Source: Bacilli bacterium
GTDB lineage: Bacteria > Bacillota_I > Bacilli_A > RF39 > UBA660
Assembly (NCBI GenBank): GCA_028684735.1
Contig: JAQUFI010000061.1
Span: 1 to 7,128, forward strand
DNA length: 7,128 nt
Direction of reading: 5' to 3'
The notes beneath the pieces were generated by a model that saw only the letters and a list, made by a program, of their open reading frames with translations, did no database searches and was not told where the DNA came from. The position numbers and the translations under genes are program-made. Below are positions 1 to 5,864 of the stretch, one piece after another (position 1 is the stretch's first letter; each line of letters opens with the position of its first letter).

Positions 1-605
1 GACAACAATATGTTGAAGATGCTATTCAATTAGTTGGTTTAAATGAATTTGAAAAGTTTTATCCAAAACAATTAAGTGGTGGTCTTTTAAGACGACTTAA
101 TATTGCCTGTGGAATTGCTCATAAACCATCTATTATCTTCTTAGATGAACCAACAGTAGCAGTTGATCCTCAAAGTAGAAATAACATCTTAGATGGTATG
201 AGAAAACTAAATAAAGAAGGTGCTACAATTGTTTATACAACTCATTATATGGAAGAAGTAGAACTAATTTGTAATCGTATTATTATTTTGGATAAAGGTA
301 GTATTATTGCAAGTGGTACTTCTAAAGAATTAAAGGAATTAATTAGTATTGAAGAAAAAGTAACAGTAGAAATAGATAATCTTAGTGATAAACATTTAAA
401 TGAAATCAAGTCATTTAAAAATGTTGATGAAGTTAATTATAATGATAATATTCTGTATATTACTTACCGAAAAGGTAAACATAATTTAAATGATTTAATC
501 GATTATATGCAAGAAAAGAAAATTAAATATAATAAAATATTTTCTGAATTACCAACCCTAAACGATGTTTTCTTAGAATTAACTGGAAAAGAATTAAGGG
601 ATTAA
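1..605 (+). CDS. ABC transporter ATP-binding protein (partial, N-terminus outside window)
   Basis: This is the nucleotide-binding subunit of an ABC exporter. It hydrolyses ATP on the cytosolic face to drive the two permeases encoded next. The reading frame is open from base 3, giving 200 residues. Family members are about 300 aa, so roughly 100 residues with Walker A and the Q-loop lie upstream. Visible in order, in fragment numbering: signature motif LSGGL (24-28) followed by LRRLNIA, Walker B IIFLDEP (44-50), D-loop VAVD (52-55), H-loop His in TTHYMEE (about 81), and a C-terminal accessory domain (about 115-200) like the DUF4162-type tail of drug/antibiotic and Na+ exporter ATPases (DrrA/NatA/CcmA style). 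The ATG at 198 is an internal Met, not the start. One oddity is that the signature carries LL where relatives usually have MK or QK. The stop is 1 bp before the next gene. The family call is very secure; the substrate is unknown. Confidence 0.96.
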   Translation, partial: QQYVEDAIQLVGLNEFEKFYPKQLSGGLLRRLNIACGIAHKPSIIFLDEPTVAVDPQSRNNILDGMRKLNKEGATIVYTTHYMEEVELICNRIIILDKGSIIASGTSKELKELISIEEKVTVEIDNLSDKHLNEIKSFKNVDEVNYNDNILYITYRKGKHNLNDLIDYMQEKKIKYNKIFSELPTLNDVFLELTGKELRD

Positions 606-606
606 G

Positions 607-1743
607 ATGTTTAGACATATTTTTATAAATCGATTAAAAATTCTTTTAAGAAGTAAATCAGCTATCTTTTGGACTTTAGTATTTCCATTAGTATTAGCGA
701 CCTTATTTAATTTAGCTTTTTCTAATTTGACTAGCAGTGAACAATTTCAAAAAATTGATTTAGCAGTCGTTAATAATGAAAGTTTTCAAAATGAAAAAAA
801 CTTTAAAGATTTAATTGAAACACTCTCTGTTACTGGAGATGATCAATTATTTAACACTAAATATGTTGATGAAAACAAAGCAAAAAGTTTATTAGAAGAA
901 GGTAAAATATCAGGTTATATTATTGTTAAAGATAAAATAGGAGTGGTTGTTAAATCAAATGGTGTTGGACCATCGACAATAAAAAATGTAGTTGATAATT
1001 ATTATCAAGTTGTAAGTGTTATTAATAATATTAGTGATTATAATCCGGAAGCCATTAAAAAGGGAGTATTAAATAAGTTAAATGAAAATACCAGTAATTT
1101 TAATGATATAAGTAATAAAAATATTGATGCTTCAGTTGTATATTTTTATACCTTAATTGGTATGGTTTGTCTTTATGGAGGAGCGTTTGGTGTTAATGCA
1201 GTTGTTGAGACAGAAGCTAATTTAAGTAAAAAAGGAGCACGTGTTAGTGTCTCTCCAATTCATAAATTTAAATTATTAATAGCATCGTTATTAGCTGGTT
1301 TTGTTATTCAATATAGTGAAGTATTAATTTTACTTATCTATTTAGTATTTATCTTAAATATTAACTTTGGAAGTCAAATAATTCCTGTTATCTTACTTAC
1401 TTTTGTTGGTAGTTTTGCTGGTATATCACTGGGTACTTTAATTGGTGTTAGTAATAAAAAAAGTGAGAATATGAAAATGTCAATTTTAATTTCAAGTACC
1501 ATGTTATGCTGTTTCTTAGCTGGAATGATGGTCTTAAACATGAAATATATTATTGCTGATAAGATGCCTATTCTAGCTAAAATTAATCCCGTTAATATGA
1601 TTACTGATGGATTATATTCTCTTTATTACTATGAAACATTTGATAGATATATATATAATATTATTAGTTTATTAATATTTTCATTAGTTATGATTATTAT
1701 TTCCTATCATTTTATAAGGAGGAAGAAGTATGACAGTATTTAA
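607..1743 (+). CDS. ABC-2 type transporter permease, first of pair
   Basis: A 378-residue integral membrane subunit of the exporter. The topology is that of ABC2_membrane_3-type permeases. It has one N-terminal membrane segment (about 18-40), a long polar extracytoplasmic region (about 45-174), then a block of hydrophobic segments at about 176-200, 222-251, 258-281, 291-311 and 350-370, and a basic RRKK tail. The stretch NPVNMITDGLYSLYYY (328-343) matches the conserved 'NP..y.tdal' element before the last helix of ABC-2 permeases. The ATG follows the ATPase stop by 1 bp, and AAGGG at 596-600 gives a good ribosome binding site, so translation is probably coupled. The gene overlaps the next permease by 14 bp, implying one transcript and probably a heterodimeric membrane domain. 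The substrate cannot be read from the sequence. Antibiotic/peptide efflux or Na+ export (NatB-like) are the usual options. Confidence 0.93.
   Translation: MFRHIFINRLKILLRSKSAIFWTLVFPLVLATLFNLAFSNLTSSEQFQKIDLAVVNNESFQNEKNFKDLIETLSVTGDDQLFNTKYVDENKAKSLLEEGKISGYIIVKDKIGVVVKSNGVGPSTIKNVVDNYYQVVSVINNISDYNPEAIKKGVLNKLNENTSNFNDISNKNIDASVVYFYTLIGMVCLYGGAFGVNAVVETEANLSKKGARVSVSPIHKFKLLIASLLAGFVIQYSEVLILLIYLVFILNINFGSQIIPVILLTFVGSFAGISLGTLIGVSNKKSENMKMSILISSTMLCCFLAGMMVLNMKYIIADKMPILAKINPVNMITDGLYSLYYYETFDRYIYNIISLLIFSLVMIIISYHFIRRKKYDSI
1716..1722 (+). promoter_or_regulatory. Shine-Dalgarno AAGGAGG inside the upstream gene
   Basis: A perfect AAGGAGG lies within the last codons of the first permease, 7 nt before the ATG at 1730. 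It fixes the start of the second permease and shows that the 14-bp gene overlap is real rather than an artefact of choosing too early a start. Confidence 0.85.
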
Positions 1744-2881
1744 AAATTATTTTAAAATTATGAAACAATATCGAACTACTATTATCATATATACTGTCAT
1801 TTTTGTGGCATTAGCTGTATTTGCTACTAATTCAGGAGTCAAAACCAATGATTTTACGGCTATAAAACCTAATGTTGCAATAATTAATAATGATAATGAG
1901 ACTGTTTTAGTAGAGGGCTTTAATGATTATTTAAAAGAAAATGCCATAATTAAATCGGTAAAGAATAATGAAGAATCATTAAGAGATTCCTTATTTTTTA
2001 GAGTTGTAGATTATATCTTAATCATCCCTGAAAACTTTACTGAAGACTTTATAACTTTAAAAAACCCTAAAATTGAAACAATGAATATTCCTGATTCTTA
2101 TGGTGCTATTTATACTGAGATATTATTGGATAGATTTTTAAATATTGCGAAAGTGTATGCAGCAAGTGGTATGGATCAAGAAGAAATTATTGAAAATATT
2201 AAAATTGATTTAAAACAACAAGGGGAAGTATTTTATAGTGAAAAAACTAGTATGACTAATGTTGGATATATAAATTATTATTATAATTTTTCCAATTATA
2301 CTTTTTTAGCAATATCAGTTTATATCATTGGTATGATAATGAATGCTTTTAATGATACTAAAATTAAAAGAAGGAATTTAGTAAGTAATTTTTCTTATAA
2401 AAAAATAAACAGACAATTATTTGCTGGAAACTTTTGTTTGATGTTACTTATATGGTCAATATATGTAGGTATTAGCATTATTTTATATCCAAAAGCTATG
2501 TTTACTAATTACGGATTACTTTTAATAATTAATTCATTAGTATTTTCGGTAACGGTTCTTTCAATTGGGTTTTTAATAGGTAATTTAGTTAAGAATAGGG
2601 AAGCAACTGATGGAATAGTAAATGTTATTGCTTTAGGATCAAGTTTTATATGTGGTGCTTTTGTTCCACAAGAATTTCTTGGAAATTTTGTTCTTTCAAT
2701 TGCTAAATTCTTACCATCGTATTGGTATATTAAAACTAATAATGATATAGTTGAATTGACTAATTTCTCATTAGATAAATTAGGACCAATATTCACCAAT
2801 ATGATAATTGTTTTAGCCTTTGGGGTGCTGTTCTTTATTATAACTAATATTGTTACTAAACTTAAACTTAAAAAAAGTTAA
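1730..2881 (+). CDS. ABC-2 type transporter permease, second of pair
   Basis: A 383-residue membrane subunit with the same plan as its upstream neighbour but clearly different sequence. It has an N-terminal membrane segment (about 17-34), a large extracytoplasmic domain (about 36-188), then hydrophobic segments at about 190-207, 230-253, 261-285, 295-312, perhaps 319-333, and 354-375, ending in a Lys-rich tail. The region FICGAFVPQEFLG (306-318), followed by LPSYWYIK (328-335), is the conserved loop and helix seen near the end of ABC-2 permeases. ATPase plus two unequal permeases in this order is a common Bacillota exporter cassette. The two permeases most likely form a heterodimer with two copies of the ATPase. 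No clear rho-independent terminator follows the stop, only a weak all-A/T hairpin at about 2894-2909, so read-through into the HAD gene is possible. Confidence 0.92.
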   Translation: MTVFKNYFKIMKQYRTTIIIYTVIFVALAVFATNSGVKTNDFTAIKPNVAIINNDNETVLVEGFNDYLKENAIIKSVKNNEESLRDSLFFRVVDYILIIPENFTEDFITLKNPKIETMNIPDSYGAIYTEILLDRFLNIAKVYAASGMDQEEIIENIKIDLKQQGEVFYSEKTSMTNVGYINYYYNFSNYTFLAISVYIIGMIMNAFNDTKIKRRNLVSNFSYKKINRQLFAGNFCLMLLIWSIYVGISIILYPKAMFTNYGLLLIINSLVFSVTVLSIGFLIGNLVKNREATDGIVNVIALGSSFICGAFVPQEFLGNFVLSIAKFLPSYWYIKTNNDIVELTNFSLDKLGPIFTNMIIVLAFGVLFFIITNIVTKLKLKKS

Positions 2882-2922
2882 ATTGCTAATAAGAATATAG
2901 ATATATATTGTATGTAAATAGT

Positions 2923-2945
2923 ACTTTGTAAACCAAAGTTATAAT
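2923..2945 (+). promoter_or_regulatory. Possible promoter -10 with adjoining inverted repeat (candidate operator)
   Basis: TATAAT at 2940-2945 is a perfect -10 box, 22 bp before the HAD start codon. Abutting it upstream is an inverted repeat, ACTTTG (2923-2928), TAAAC spacer, CAAAGT (2934-2939), with perfect 6-bp arms. No good -35 lies 16-18 bp upstream (the position reads AATAGT), so if this is a promoter it may need an activator or be weak. The dyad sits where a repressor or a MerR-like activator would bind. It has no T-run after it, so it is unlikely to be the exporter's terminator. Confidence 0.4.
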
Positions 2946-2967
2946 TAATGTAAATAAAGGAGATAGT

Positions 2968-3510
2968 ATGGTAAAAGTAATTGCATTTGATTTAGTAGGG
3001 GTTTTAGTAAGTGAAAATGATTTTGAATTAAATGAAGTAGAGGATAGGCTAGAAAGATTTTTTGGTAAAAATATAAGCAATGAAGAGTTTTATGAACAAG
3101 TAAAACATTTGGTACCAGATAGAAATGAATTAAATGAAATGGTTAATTATATTATTTTTAGTATTTATGACATTAGGGTTGAATCATTATTCGAAACATT
3201 AAAACATAATTATCCCGATATAAAAATAGTGATTGCTACTAATCATGTTTCAATGGTTAAAGATTATATTACTAAGCATTTTGACTTTTATGATGAAGTA
3301 TTTATATCTGCTGATATAAATAAAATAAAACCAAATAGTGATTTTTATGAACATATTTTAAATAAGATGAATATTGAAACTAGTGAATTATTATTTTTAG
3401 ATGACTCAATAGAAAATATAGATGGTGCTATTAAATTAGGTATTAATACCATCAAGGTTAATAAAGATACTGATATTTTAAAAGAAATCGAATTAATAAT
3501 GACAAAATAA
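2968..3510 (+). CDS. HAD-superfamily hydrolase, subfamily IA-like
   Basis: A 180-residue cytosolic hydrolase of the haloacid dehalogenase superfamily, acting through a phospho- or ester-aspartyl intermediate. All four motifs are visible: motif I FDLVGVL with nucleophile Asp8, motif II IATNH with Thr91, motif III Lys121 in KIKPNSDFY, and motif IV LLFLDDS with Asp145-Asp146 followed by ENIDGA. A short helical cap occupies about 18-75, as in subfamily IA. The residue two after the nucleophile is Val10, not the general acid/base Asp of typical HAD phosphatases. This resembles the FDLGGVL/FDLGNV group that includes YihX (a sugar-phosphate phosphatase) and the dehalogenases, so the substrate cannot be assigned. 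AAGGAG at 2957-2962, 5 nt before the ATG, supports the start. It may be co-transcribed with the exporter or use the TATAAT at 2940. Confidence 0.88.
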   Translation: MVKVIAFDLVGVLVSENDFELNEVEDRLERFFGKNISNEEFYEQVKHLVPDRNELNEMVNYIIFSIYDIRVESLFETLKHNYPDIKIVIATNHVSMVKDYITKHFDFYDEVFISADINKIKPNSDFYEHILNKMNIETSELLFLDDSIENIDGAIKLGINTIKVNKDTDILKEIELIMTK

Positions 3511-3538
3511 AAGAAGAAAAAATATTTTCTTCTTTTTA
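3509..3538. terminator. Bidirectional rho-independent terminator between converging genes
   Basis: A 12-bp perfect stem pairs 3509-3520 with 3525-3536 around an AATA loop. It begins in the HAD stop codon and touches the stop codon of the converging membrane-protein gene (TAA on the minus strand at 3538-3536). On the plus strand it ends in TTTTT; on the minus strand it is followed by a TTTTATTTT-like run. It can therefore end both transcripts. The stem is mostly A/T with four G/C pairs. Confidence 0.75.
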
Positions 3539-3988
3539 TCTTTTCTTAGTAATTAATAGATATGTTCCAATTGAACCAAGAGATAATCCAGCAATAGATG
3601 ATAAGATAATATATAAGAAATTATTATCATCATTAGTTGTATTTTCAGAATATAGTTCAGCATTATCTAAACCAGTTGCTTTAATTAAATCCTTAGCATC
3701 GTTATTAATAATATCATCATCACTACTAACTGGCATATCGTTACTACTAACATTCTCATTATCTAAATTTTCCTTTTTAAATAGACGATCTTTTTCTTCA
3801 GGACTCATACCAGGTGAACTATTACTAGTACCAGTATCAGTTGGTTCAGATAAGGTAGTCATTTCTCCTTCTTTGATTTCTTCTTTGATTGGATTACCAT
3901 TTTCATCAACTCTTAACATTGCTTTAGCATTAATCGGAAAGAATGCAAAGACACCCATTAGGATTAATAAAATAAAACTTTTTCTCAT
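3536..3988 (-). CDS. Small secreted, C-terminally membrane-anchored acidic protein, unknown function
   Basis: A 150-residue protein that I do not recognise as a named family. It begins with a clear signal peptide: MRKS, a hydrophobic core (about 5-19), then NAKA with probable cleavage after Ala23. A long low-complexity, acidic, Ser/Asn/Asp-rich stretch follows (about 28-123), then one hydrophobic helix (about 124-146) containing a GLSLGSIG small-residue pattern, and a KKR tail. The predicted topology is extracellular middle, single C-terminal anchor and a tiny cytosolic tail. There is no LPxTG motif before the helix, so it is not an ordinary sortase substrate. It is the third gene of the sigma/anti-sigma operon, 33 bp after the anti-sigma stop, with AGAGG at 3995-3999 as ribosome binding site. 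Possible roles, by context only, are a sensor or modulator of the sigma system or a target of it. It is in the same frame as the upstream gene, separated by one TGA. Confidence 0.8.
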   Translation of the reverse strand: MRKSFILLILMGVFAFFPINAKAMLRVDENGNPIKEEIKEGEMTTLSEPTDTGTSNSSPGMSPEEKDRLFKKENLDNENVSSNDMPVSSDDDIINNDAKDLIKATGLDNAELYSENTTNDDNNFLYIILSSIAGLSLGSIGTYLLITKKR

Positions 3989-4021
3989 TTTTAACCTCTT
4001 TCTATTATTTTTTATCGATTT

Positions 4022-4486
4022 TCAAATATCAATTTTATAAACTAGGATCTTATTATTTCTTAAAACGGCTATTTGTTTAGATTCATCTATGTTTTTGATG
4101 CTATAAATAGATATGTTACTAGAATTACTATTATAGGATTCCATCATATTATCTTGAGTTATAATAATATCTAGTTTCTTATCTAACATATCCTTATCAA
4201 TTATAATATTATTATCAAGTACATATTTGTTATTATTATACATAATAATATCAGTTTCATCTTTAGTAGTTATAATGTGATCATTATTAGGAGTAAAACT
4301 ATTAAATGAATCACTATAATTATATAAAAAGATACATATAATTATACTTGTTAAAACTAATGATAAATAGAAAGTCTTAGTTTTTTTTGTTTTAATATTA
4401 CTATTTTCTATTATCTTTTGATATGTTTTTTCTTTTAATTCATCACTTGCTTTAATACTTGAAAAAGCATTATAAATTTTATTCAT
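4022..4486 (-). CDS. Probable membrane-bound anti-sigma factor
   Basis: A 154-residue single-pass membrane protein. A short cytosolic N-terminal segment (1-38, with NAFSSIKASDELKEKT) would hold the sigma factor. One hydrophobic helix follows (about 39-56), then an extracytoplasmic domain of about 98 residues ending in IYSIKNIDESKQIAVLRNNKILVYKI. From memory, the N-terminal segment and the C-terminal 'vYsikgyd..iAv...k.l.Y' pattern recur in Bacillota proteins encoded directly after ECF sigma genes. No zinc-binding HxxxCxxC (ZAS) motif is present, so it is not the RsiW type. The start at 4486 is preferred over an ATG 5 codons upstream (4501), because GGAGGTG lies 6 nt before it. It overlaps the sigma gene by 8 bp (ATGAATAA), a typical sign of coupled translation and matched stoichiometry. 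It is the only gene here that ends in TGA. The anti-sigma role is inferred from position and topology. Confidence 0.78.
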   Translation of the reverse strand: MNKIYNAFSSIKASDELKEKTYQKIIENSNIKTKKTKTFYLSLVLTSIIICIFLYNYSDSFNSFTPNNDHIITTKDETDIIMYNNNKYVLDNNIIIDKDMLDKKLDIIITQDNMMESYNSNSSNISIYSIKNIDESKQIAVLRNNKILVYKIDI

Positions 4487-4964
4487 CAAAAACACCTCCA
4501 ATCAATATTTTTAAACTTTCTCTAGCTCTTTTTAACCATGTTCTAATTGTTGATTCGCGCTTATGTAAGATTTTAGCTATTTCCTTAGTAGAGTATCCTT
4601 CATAATAATAAAGATATATGACATTTCGATAATTTAAGGGTAGGGTAAATATAATGCTTAATATTTCTTTATCTTCTTTATCATTGATTGGAATATTAAT
4701 ATTGTCATCATAAGTAATAGTCTTGTAGTAAGTTCTTTTTTTTAAAATATTTTTACAATGATTAGTAGTCACAGTAATAATCCATGCTTTTTGATGATTT
4801 TCATTAACGAATATTGGAGACTTTTCCATTATTTTAATAAAAATTTCTTGGTAAGCATCTTCCGCATCTAAATTATTTTTTAAATACATTAAACATATCC
4901 GATAAATCATATTACTATATTTTTCAATTGTTTCTTTAATATATTTTTCTTTCATAGTAAGCAT
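4479..4964 (-). CDS. ECF-type RNA polymerase sigma factor (sigma-70 family)
   Basis: A 161-residue alternative sigma factor that would direct RNA polymerase to a small regulon, probably cell-envelope genes and itself. It has the minimal ECF plan. Region 2 (about 8-80) contains IYRICLMYLKN, the core-binding DAEDAYQEIFIKI (33-45) and AWIITVTTNHCKNILKK (60-76) for -10 recognition. A short linker (about 82-104) follows, then region 4 (about 105-153) with LPLNYRNVIYLYYYEGYS and the helix-turn-helix YSTKEIAKILHKRESTIRTW (124-143) for -35 recognition. Regions 1.1, 1.2 and 3 are absent, as is normal for ECF factors. The start ATG at 4964 is supported by AGGGAGGA (4971-4978 on the minus strand), 6 nt upstream; the Met at 4955 is a poorer fit. 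The downstream partner overlaps by 8 bp. The family is certain; the specific ECF group is not determined. Confidence 0.95.
   Translation of the reverse strand: MLTMKEKYIKETIEKYSNMIYRICLMYLKNNLDAEDAYQEIFIKIMEKSPIFVNENHQKAWIITVTTNHCKNILKKRTYYKTITYDDNINIPINDKEDKEILSIIFTLPLNYRNVIYLYYYEGYSTKEIAKILHKRESTIRTWLKRARESLKILIGGVFDE
4493..4499 (-). promoter_or_regulatory. Shine-Dalgarno GGAGGTG fixing the anti-sigma start
   Basis: On the minus strand GGAGGTG lies within the last codons of the sigma gene, 6 nt (TTTTTG) before the ATG at 4486. The alternative ATG at 4501 lies upstream of this site and has no comparable site of its own, so the shorter 154-residue protein is the better call. Confidence 0.8.
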
Positions 4965-4984
4965 AATATTTCCTCCCTACTATA

Positions 4985-5013
4985 AATACAATTATACACT
5001 ACAAAATGTTTCA
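4985..5013 (-). promoter_or_regulatory. Putative promoter of the sigma operon (ECF-like, overlapping a sigma-A-like -10)
   Basis: On the minus strand TGAAAC (5013-5008) is followed after 17 nt by TGTATT (4990-4985). TGAAAC is the -35 element shared by several Bacillus ECF sigmas (SigW consensus TGAAAC-N16-CGTATA). Between them lies TATAAT (4996-4991), a perfect housekeeping -10 box, but its -35 position is only a run of T. An ECF promoter would allow autoregulation, yet its start site would fall at the edge of the ribosome binding site (about 4978), so the TATAAT reading with a start near 4984 may be the physical one. Both are possible. Confidence 0.4.
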
Positions 5014-5047
5014 AAAAAATAAAAAAACTATTCAAAAGAATAGTTTT
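5011..5047 (-). terminator. Rho-independent terminator of the acyltransferase gene
   Basis: On the minus strand a perfect 10-bp stem (AAAACTATTC, TTTT loop, GAATAGTTTT; plus-strand arms 5038-5047 and 5024-5033) starts inside the acyltransferase stop codon and runs into a long T-rich tract (5023-5013). It separates this gene from the sigma operon downstream. The T-tract overlaps the region where the sigma operon promoter begins. Confidence 0.85.
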
Positions 5048-5708
5048 AACCAAAGTTATTATTAGCGTGTTTTTTATTTAATTTAATTTTTCTAATAGGT
5101 CTATTTTCAAGTTCGACCGCTTGCTGTTGTAATCTGAATATTTCTTGTTGCCAATAAGCTTTAGCATCTTCTAATTTTTCTCGATCAATTTTTCTTTTTT
5201 CGTTTAGAATATCAGGTATATATTCTTCGCCATAAACAATACGACTTCTTCTAAATAAACGTGGTTGTTCAATGAATACTGGAACCATTGGGGTATTAGA
5301 CATCGCTGAAATAAAAAAGGCACCATTTTTAATACGAGCTAAAGCATTTTTATTAATATCAGATATTGTACCTTGAGGAAACAACATAAATACTTTATTT
5401 TCTTCATCATCGGTTAAGTAACGGATAGCTTCCTTTATTTCAGAACTACCATGTTTATCTCGGTCAACACTCATAACATTAATACTAGTTAAGAACTTAG
5501 CCATCAACTTATTTTTAAAGCATTCTTTTTTTGCCATTATCTTCATGTTTTCATTAGATGACCATAATACTGGTCCATCTAAATCACTAGTATGATTAGG
5601 GCACATAATATAAGTTTTTTCTTTTAAGGCTTCTTTGTTGTATTCTTTAATTCGTATAAAAGTTTTATGGAATATAGCATATCCAAGTTTTTTTAAATTA
5701 GATTTCAT
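5046..5708 (-). CDS. PlsC-like 1-acyl-sn-glycerol-3-phosphate acyltransferase
   Basis: A 220-residue member of the PlsC/LPLAT acyltransferase family, which transfers an acyl chain to lysophosphatidate at the cytosolic membrane face to make phosphatidic acid. The four family blocks are present. Block I is CPNHTSDLDGP with the catalytic HX4D pair His39/Asp44. Block II is around KKECFKNKLMAKFL (60-73) and the following NVMSVDRDK. Block III is MLFPQGTISD (108-117). Block IV is PMVPVFIEQP (140-149). Block III reads FPQGT rather than the usual FPEGT, a Glu to Gln change at a substrate-binding position. The C-terminus (about 171-220) is charged. There is no strong transmembrane helix, only a modest amphipathic N-terminus. 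The ATG at 5708 has AAAGGA about 11 nt upstream, which is a long spacing, but there is no better start. It has its own promoter and terminator, so it is a single-gene unit. Family is secure; substrate specificity is inferred. Confidence 0.92.
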   Translation of the reverse strand: MKSNLKKLGYAIFHKTFIRIKEYNKEALKEKTYIMCPNHTSDLDGPVLWSSNENMKIMAKKECFKNKLMAKFLTSINVMSVDRDKHGSSEIKEAIRYLTDDEENKVFMLFPQGTISDINKNALARIKNGAFFISAMSNTPMVPVFIEQPRLFRRSRIVYGEEYIPDILNEKRKIDREKLEDAKAYWQQEIFRLQQQAVELENRPIRKIKLNKKHANNNFG

Positions 5709-5745
5709 TTTTTAAAAATTCCTTTCTCATATGTCTTCAAATAAA

Positions 5746-5773
5746 ATTATACTATAATCATATAAAAAAGCAA
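5746..5773 (-). promoter_or_regulatory. Promoter of the acyltransferase gene
   Basis: On the minus strand TTGCTT (5773-5768), 16 bp, then TATAAT (5751-5746): a good vegetative promoter 38 bp before the ATG. It lies back to back with the promoter of the divergent kinase-like gene in a 156-bp shared region. Confidence 0.6.
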
Positions 5774-5805
5774 TCTAGAAAAAATAATGATAGATAATTG
5801 TGAAT

Positions 5806-5833
5806 TTGTAATTAATTTTTATTATGCTATAAT
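5806..5833 (+). promoter_or_regulatory. Promoter of the HipA-like gene, with extended -10
   Basis: TTGTAA (5806-5811), a 16-bp spacer, then TGCTATAAT (5825-5833), which is an extended TGN plus a perfect -10. This predicts a start near 5840 and a short leader of about 25 nt. AT-only inverted arms (TATTAT and ATAATA, 5820-5834) straddle the -10, but this is weak evidence of an operator in such AT-rich DNA. Confidence 0.65.
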
Positions 5834-5847
5834 AGATAACCACTAAG

Positions 5848-5855
5848 AAAAGGAG
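5848..5855 (+). promoter_or_regulatory. Shine-Dalgarno AAAAGGAG selecting a GTG start
   Basis: AAAAGGAG is 9 nt before GTG 5865. A nearer ATG at 5858 is only 2 nt from the site and opens a 4-codon out-of-frame reading frame ending in TGA (5858-5872). No other plausible in-frame start exists upstream, so GTG is the start. Confidence 0.7.
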
Positions 5856-5864
5856 TTATGTATT

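Noticed and set aside
2509..2799. 96-codon open frame on the minus strand
   Set aside because: It lies entirely inside the second permease gene on the other strand, has no ribosome binding site or recognisable domain, and is explained by the opposite coding frame.
2932..2943. 12-base stretch AACCAAAGTTAT shared by about 2931-2942 and 5048-5059, considered as a repeated operator
   Set aside because: The second copy is in the last codons of the acyltransferase gene and lacks the matching ACTTTG arm, so it is probably chance in AT-rich DNA.
2886..3080. 64-codon open frame on the minus strand
   Set aside because: It overlaps the HAD gene start and its promoter region, and its Ser/Phe/Thr-rich sequence is what the complement of AT-rich coding DNA gives. 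The plus-strand gene has all HAD motifs and a good ribosome binding site.
3536..3988. Sortase-anchored surface protein
   Set aside because: The C-terminal helix plus KKR tail looks like a cell-wall sorting signal, but no LPxTG-like motif precedes it.
4487..4501. Longer anti-sigma start five codons upstream
   Set aside because: The ribosome binding site GGAGGTG (4493-4499) lies downstream of this ATG and correctly placed for the ATG at 4486.
5709..5864. Small RNA or antitoxin gene in the divergent intergenic region
   Set aside because: Only 156 bp, fully occupied by two promoters and ribosome binding sites. No open frame of useful length and no stable hairpin was seen.
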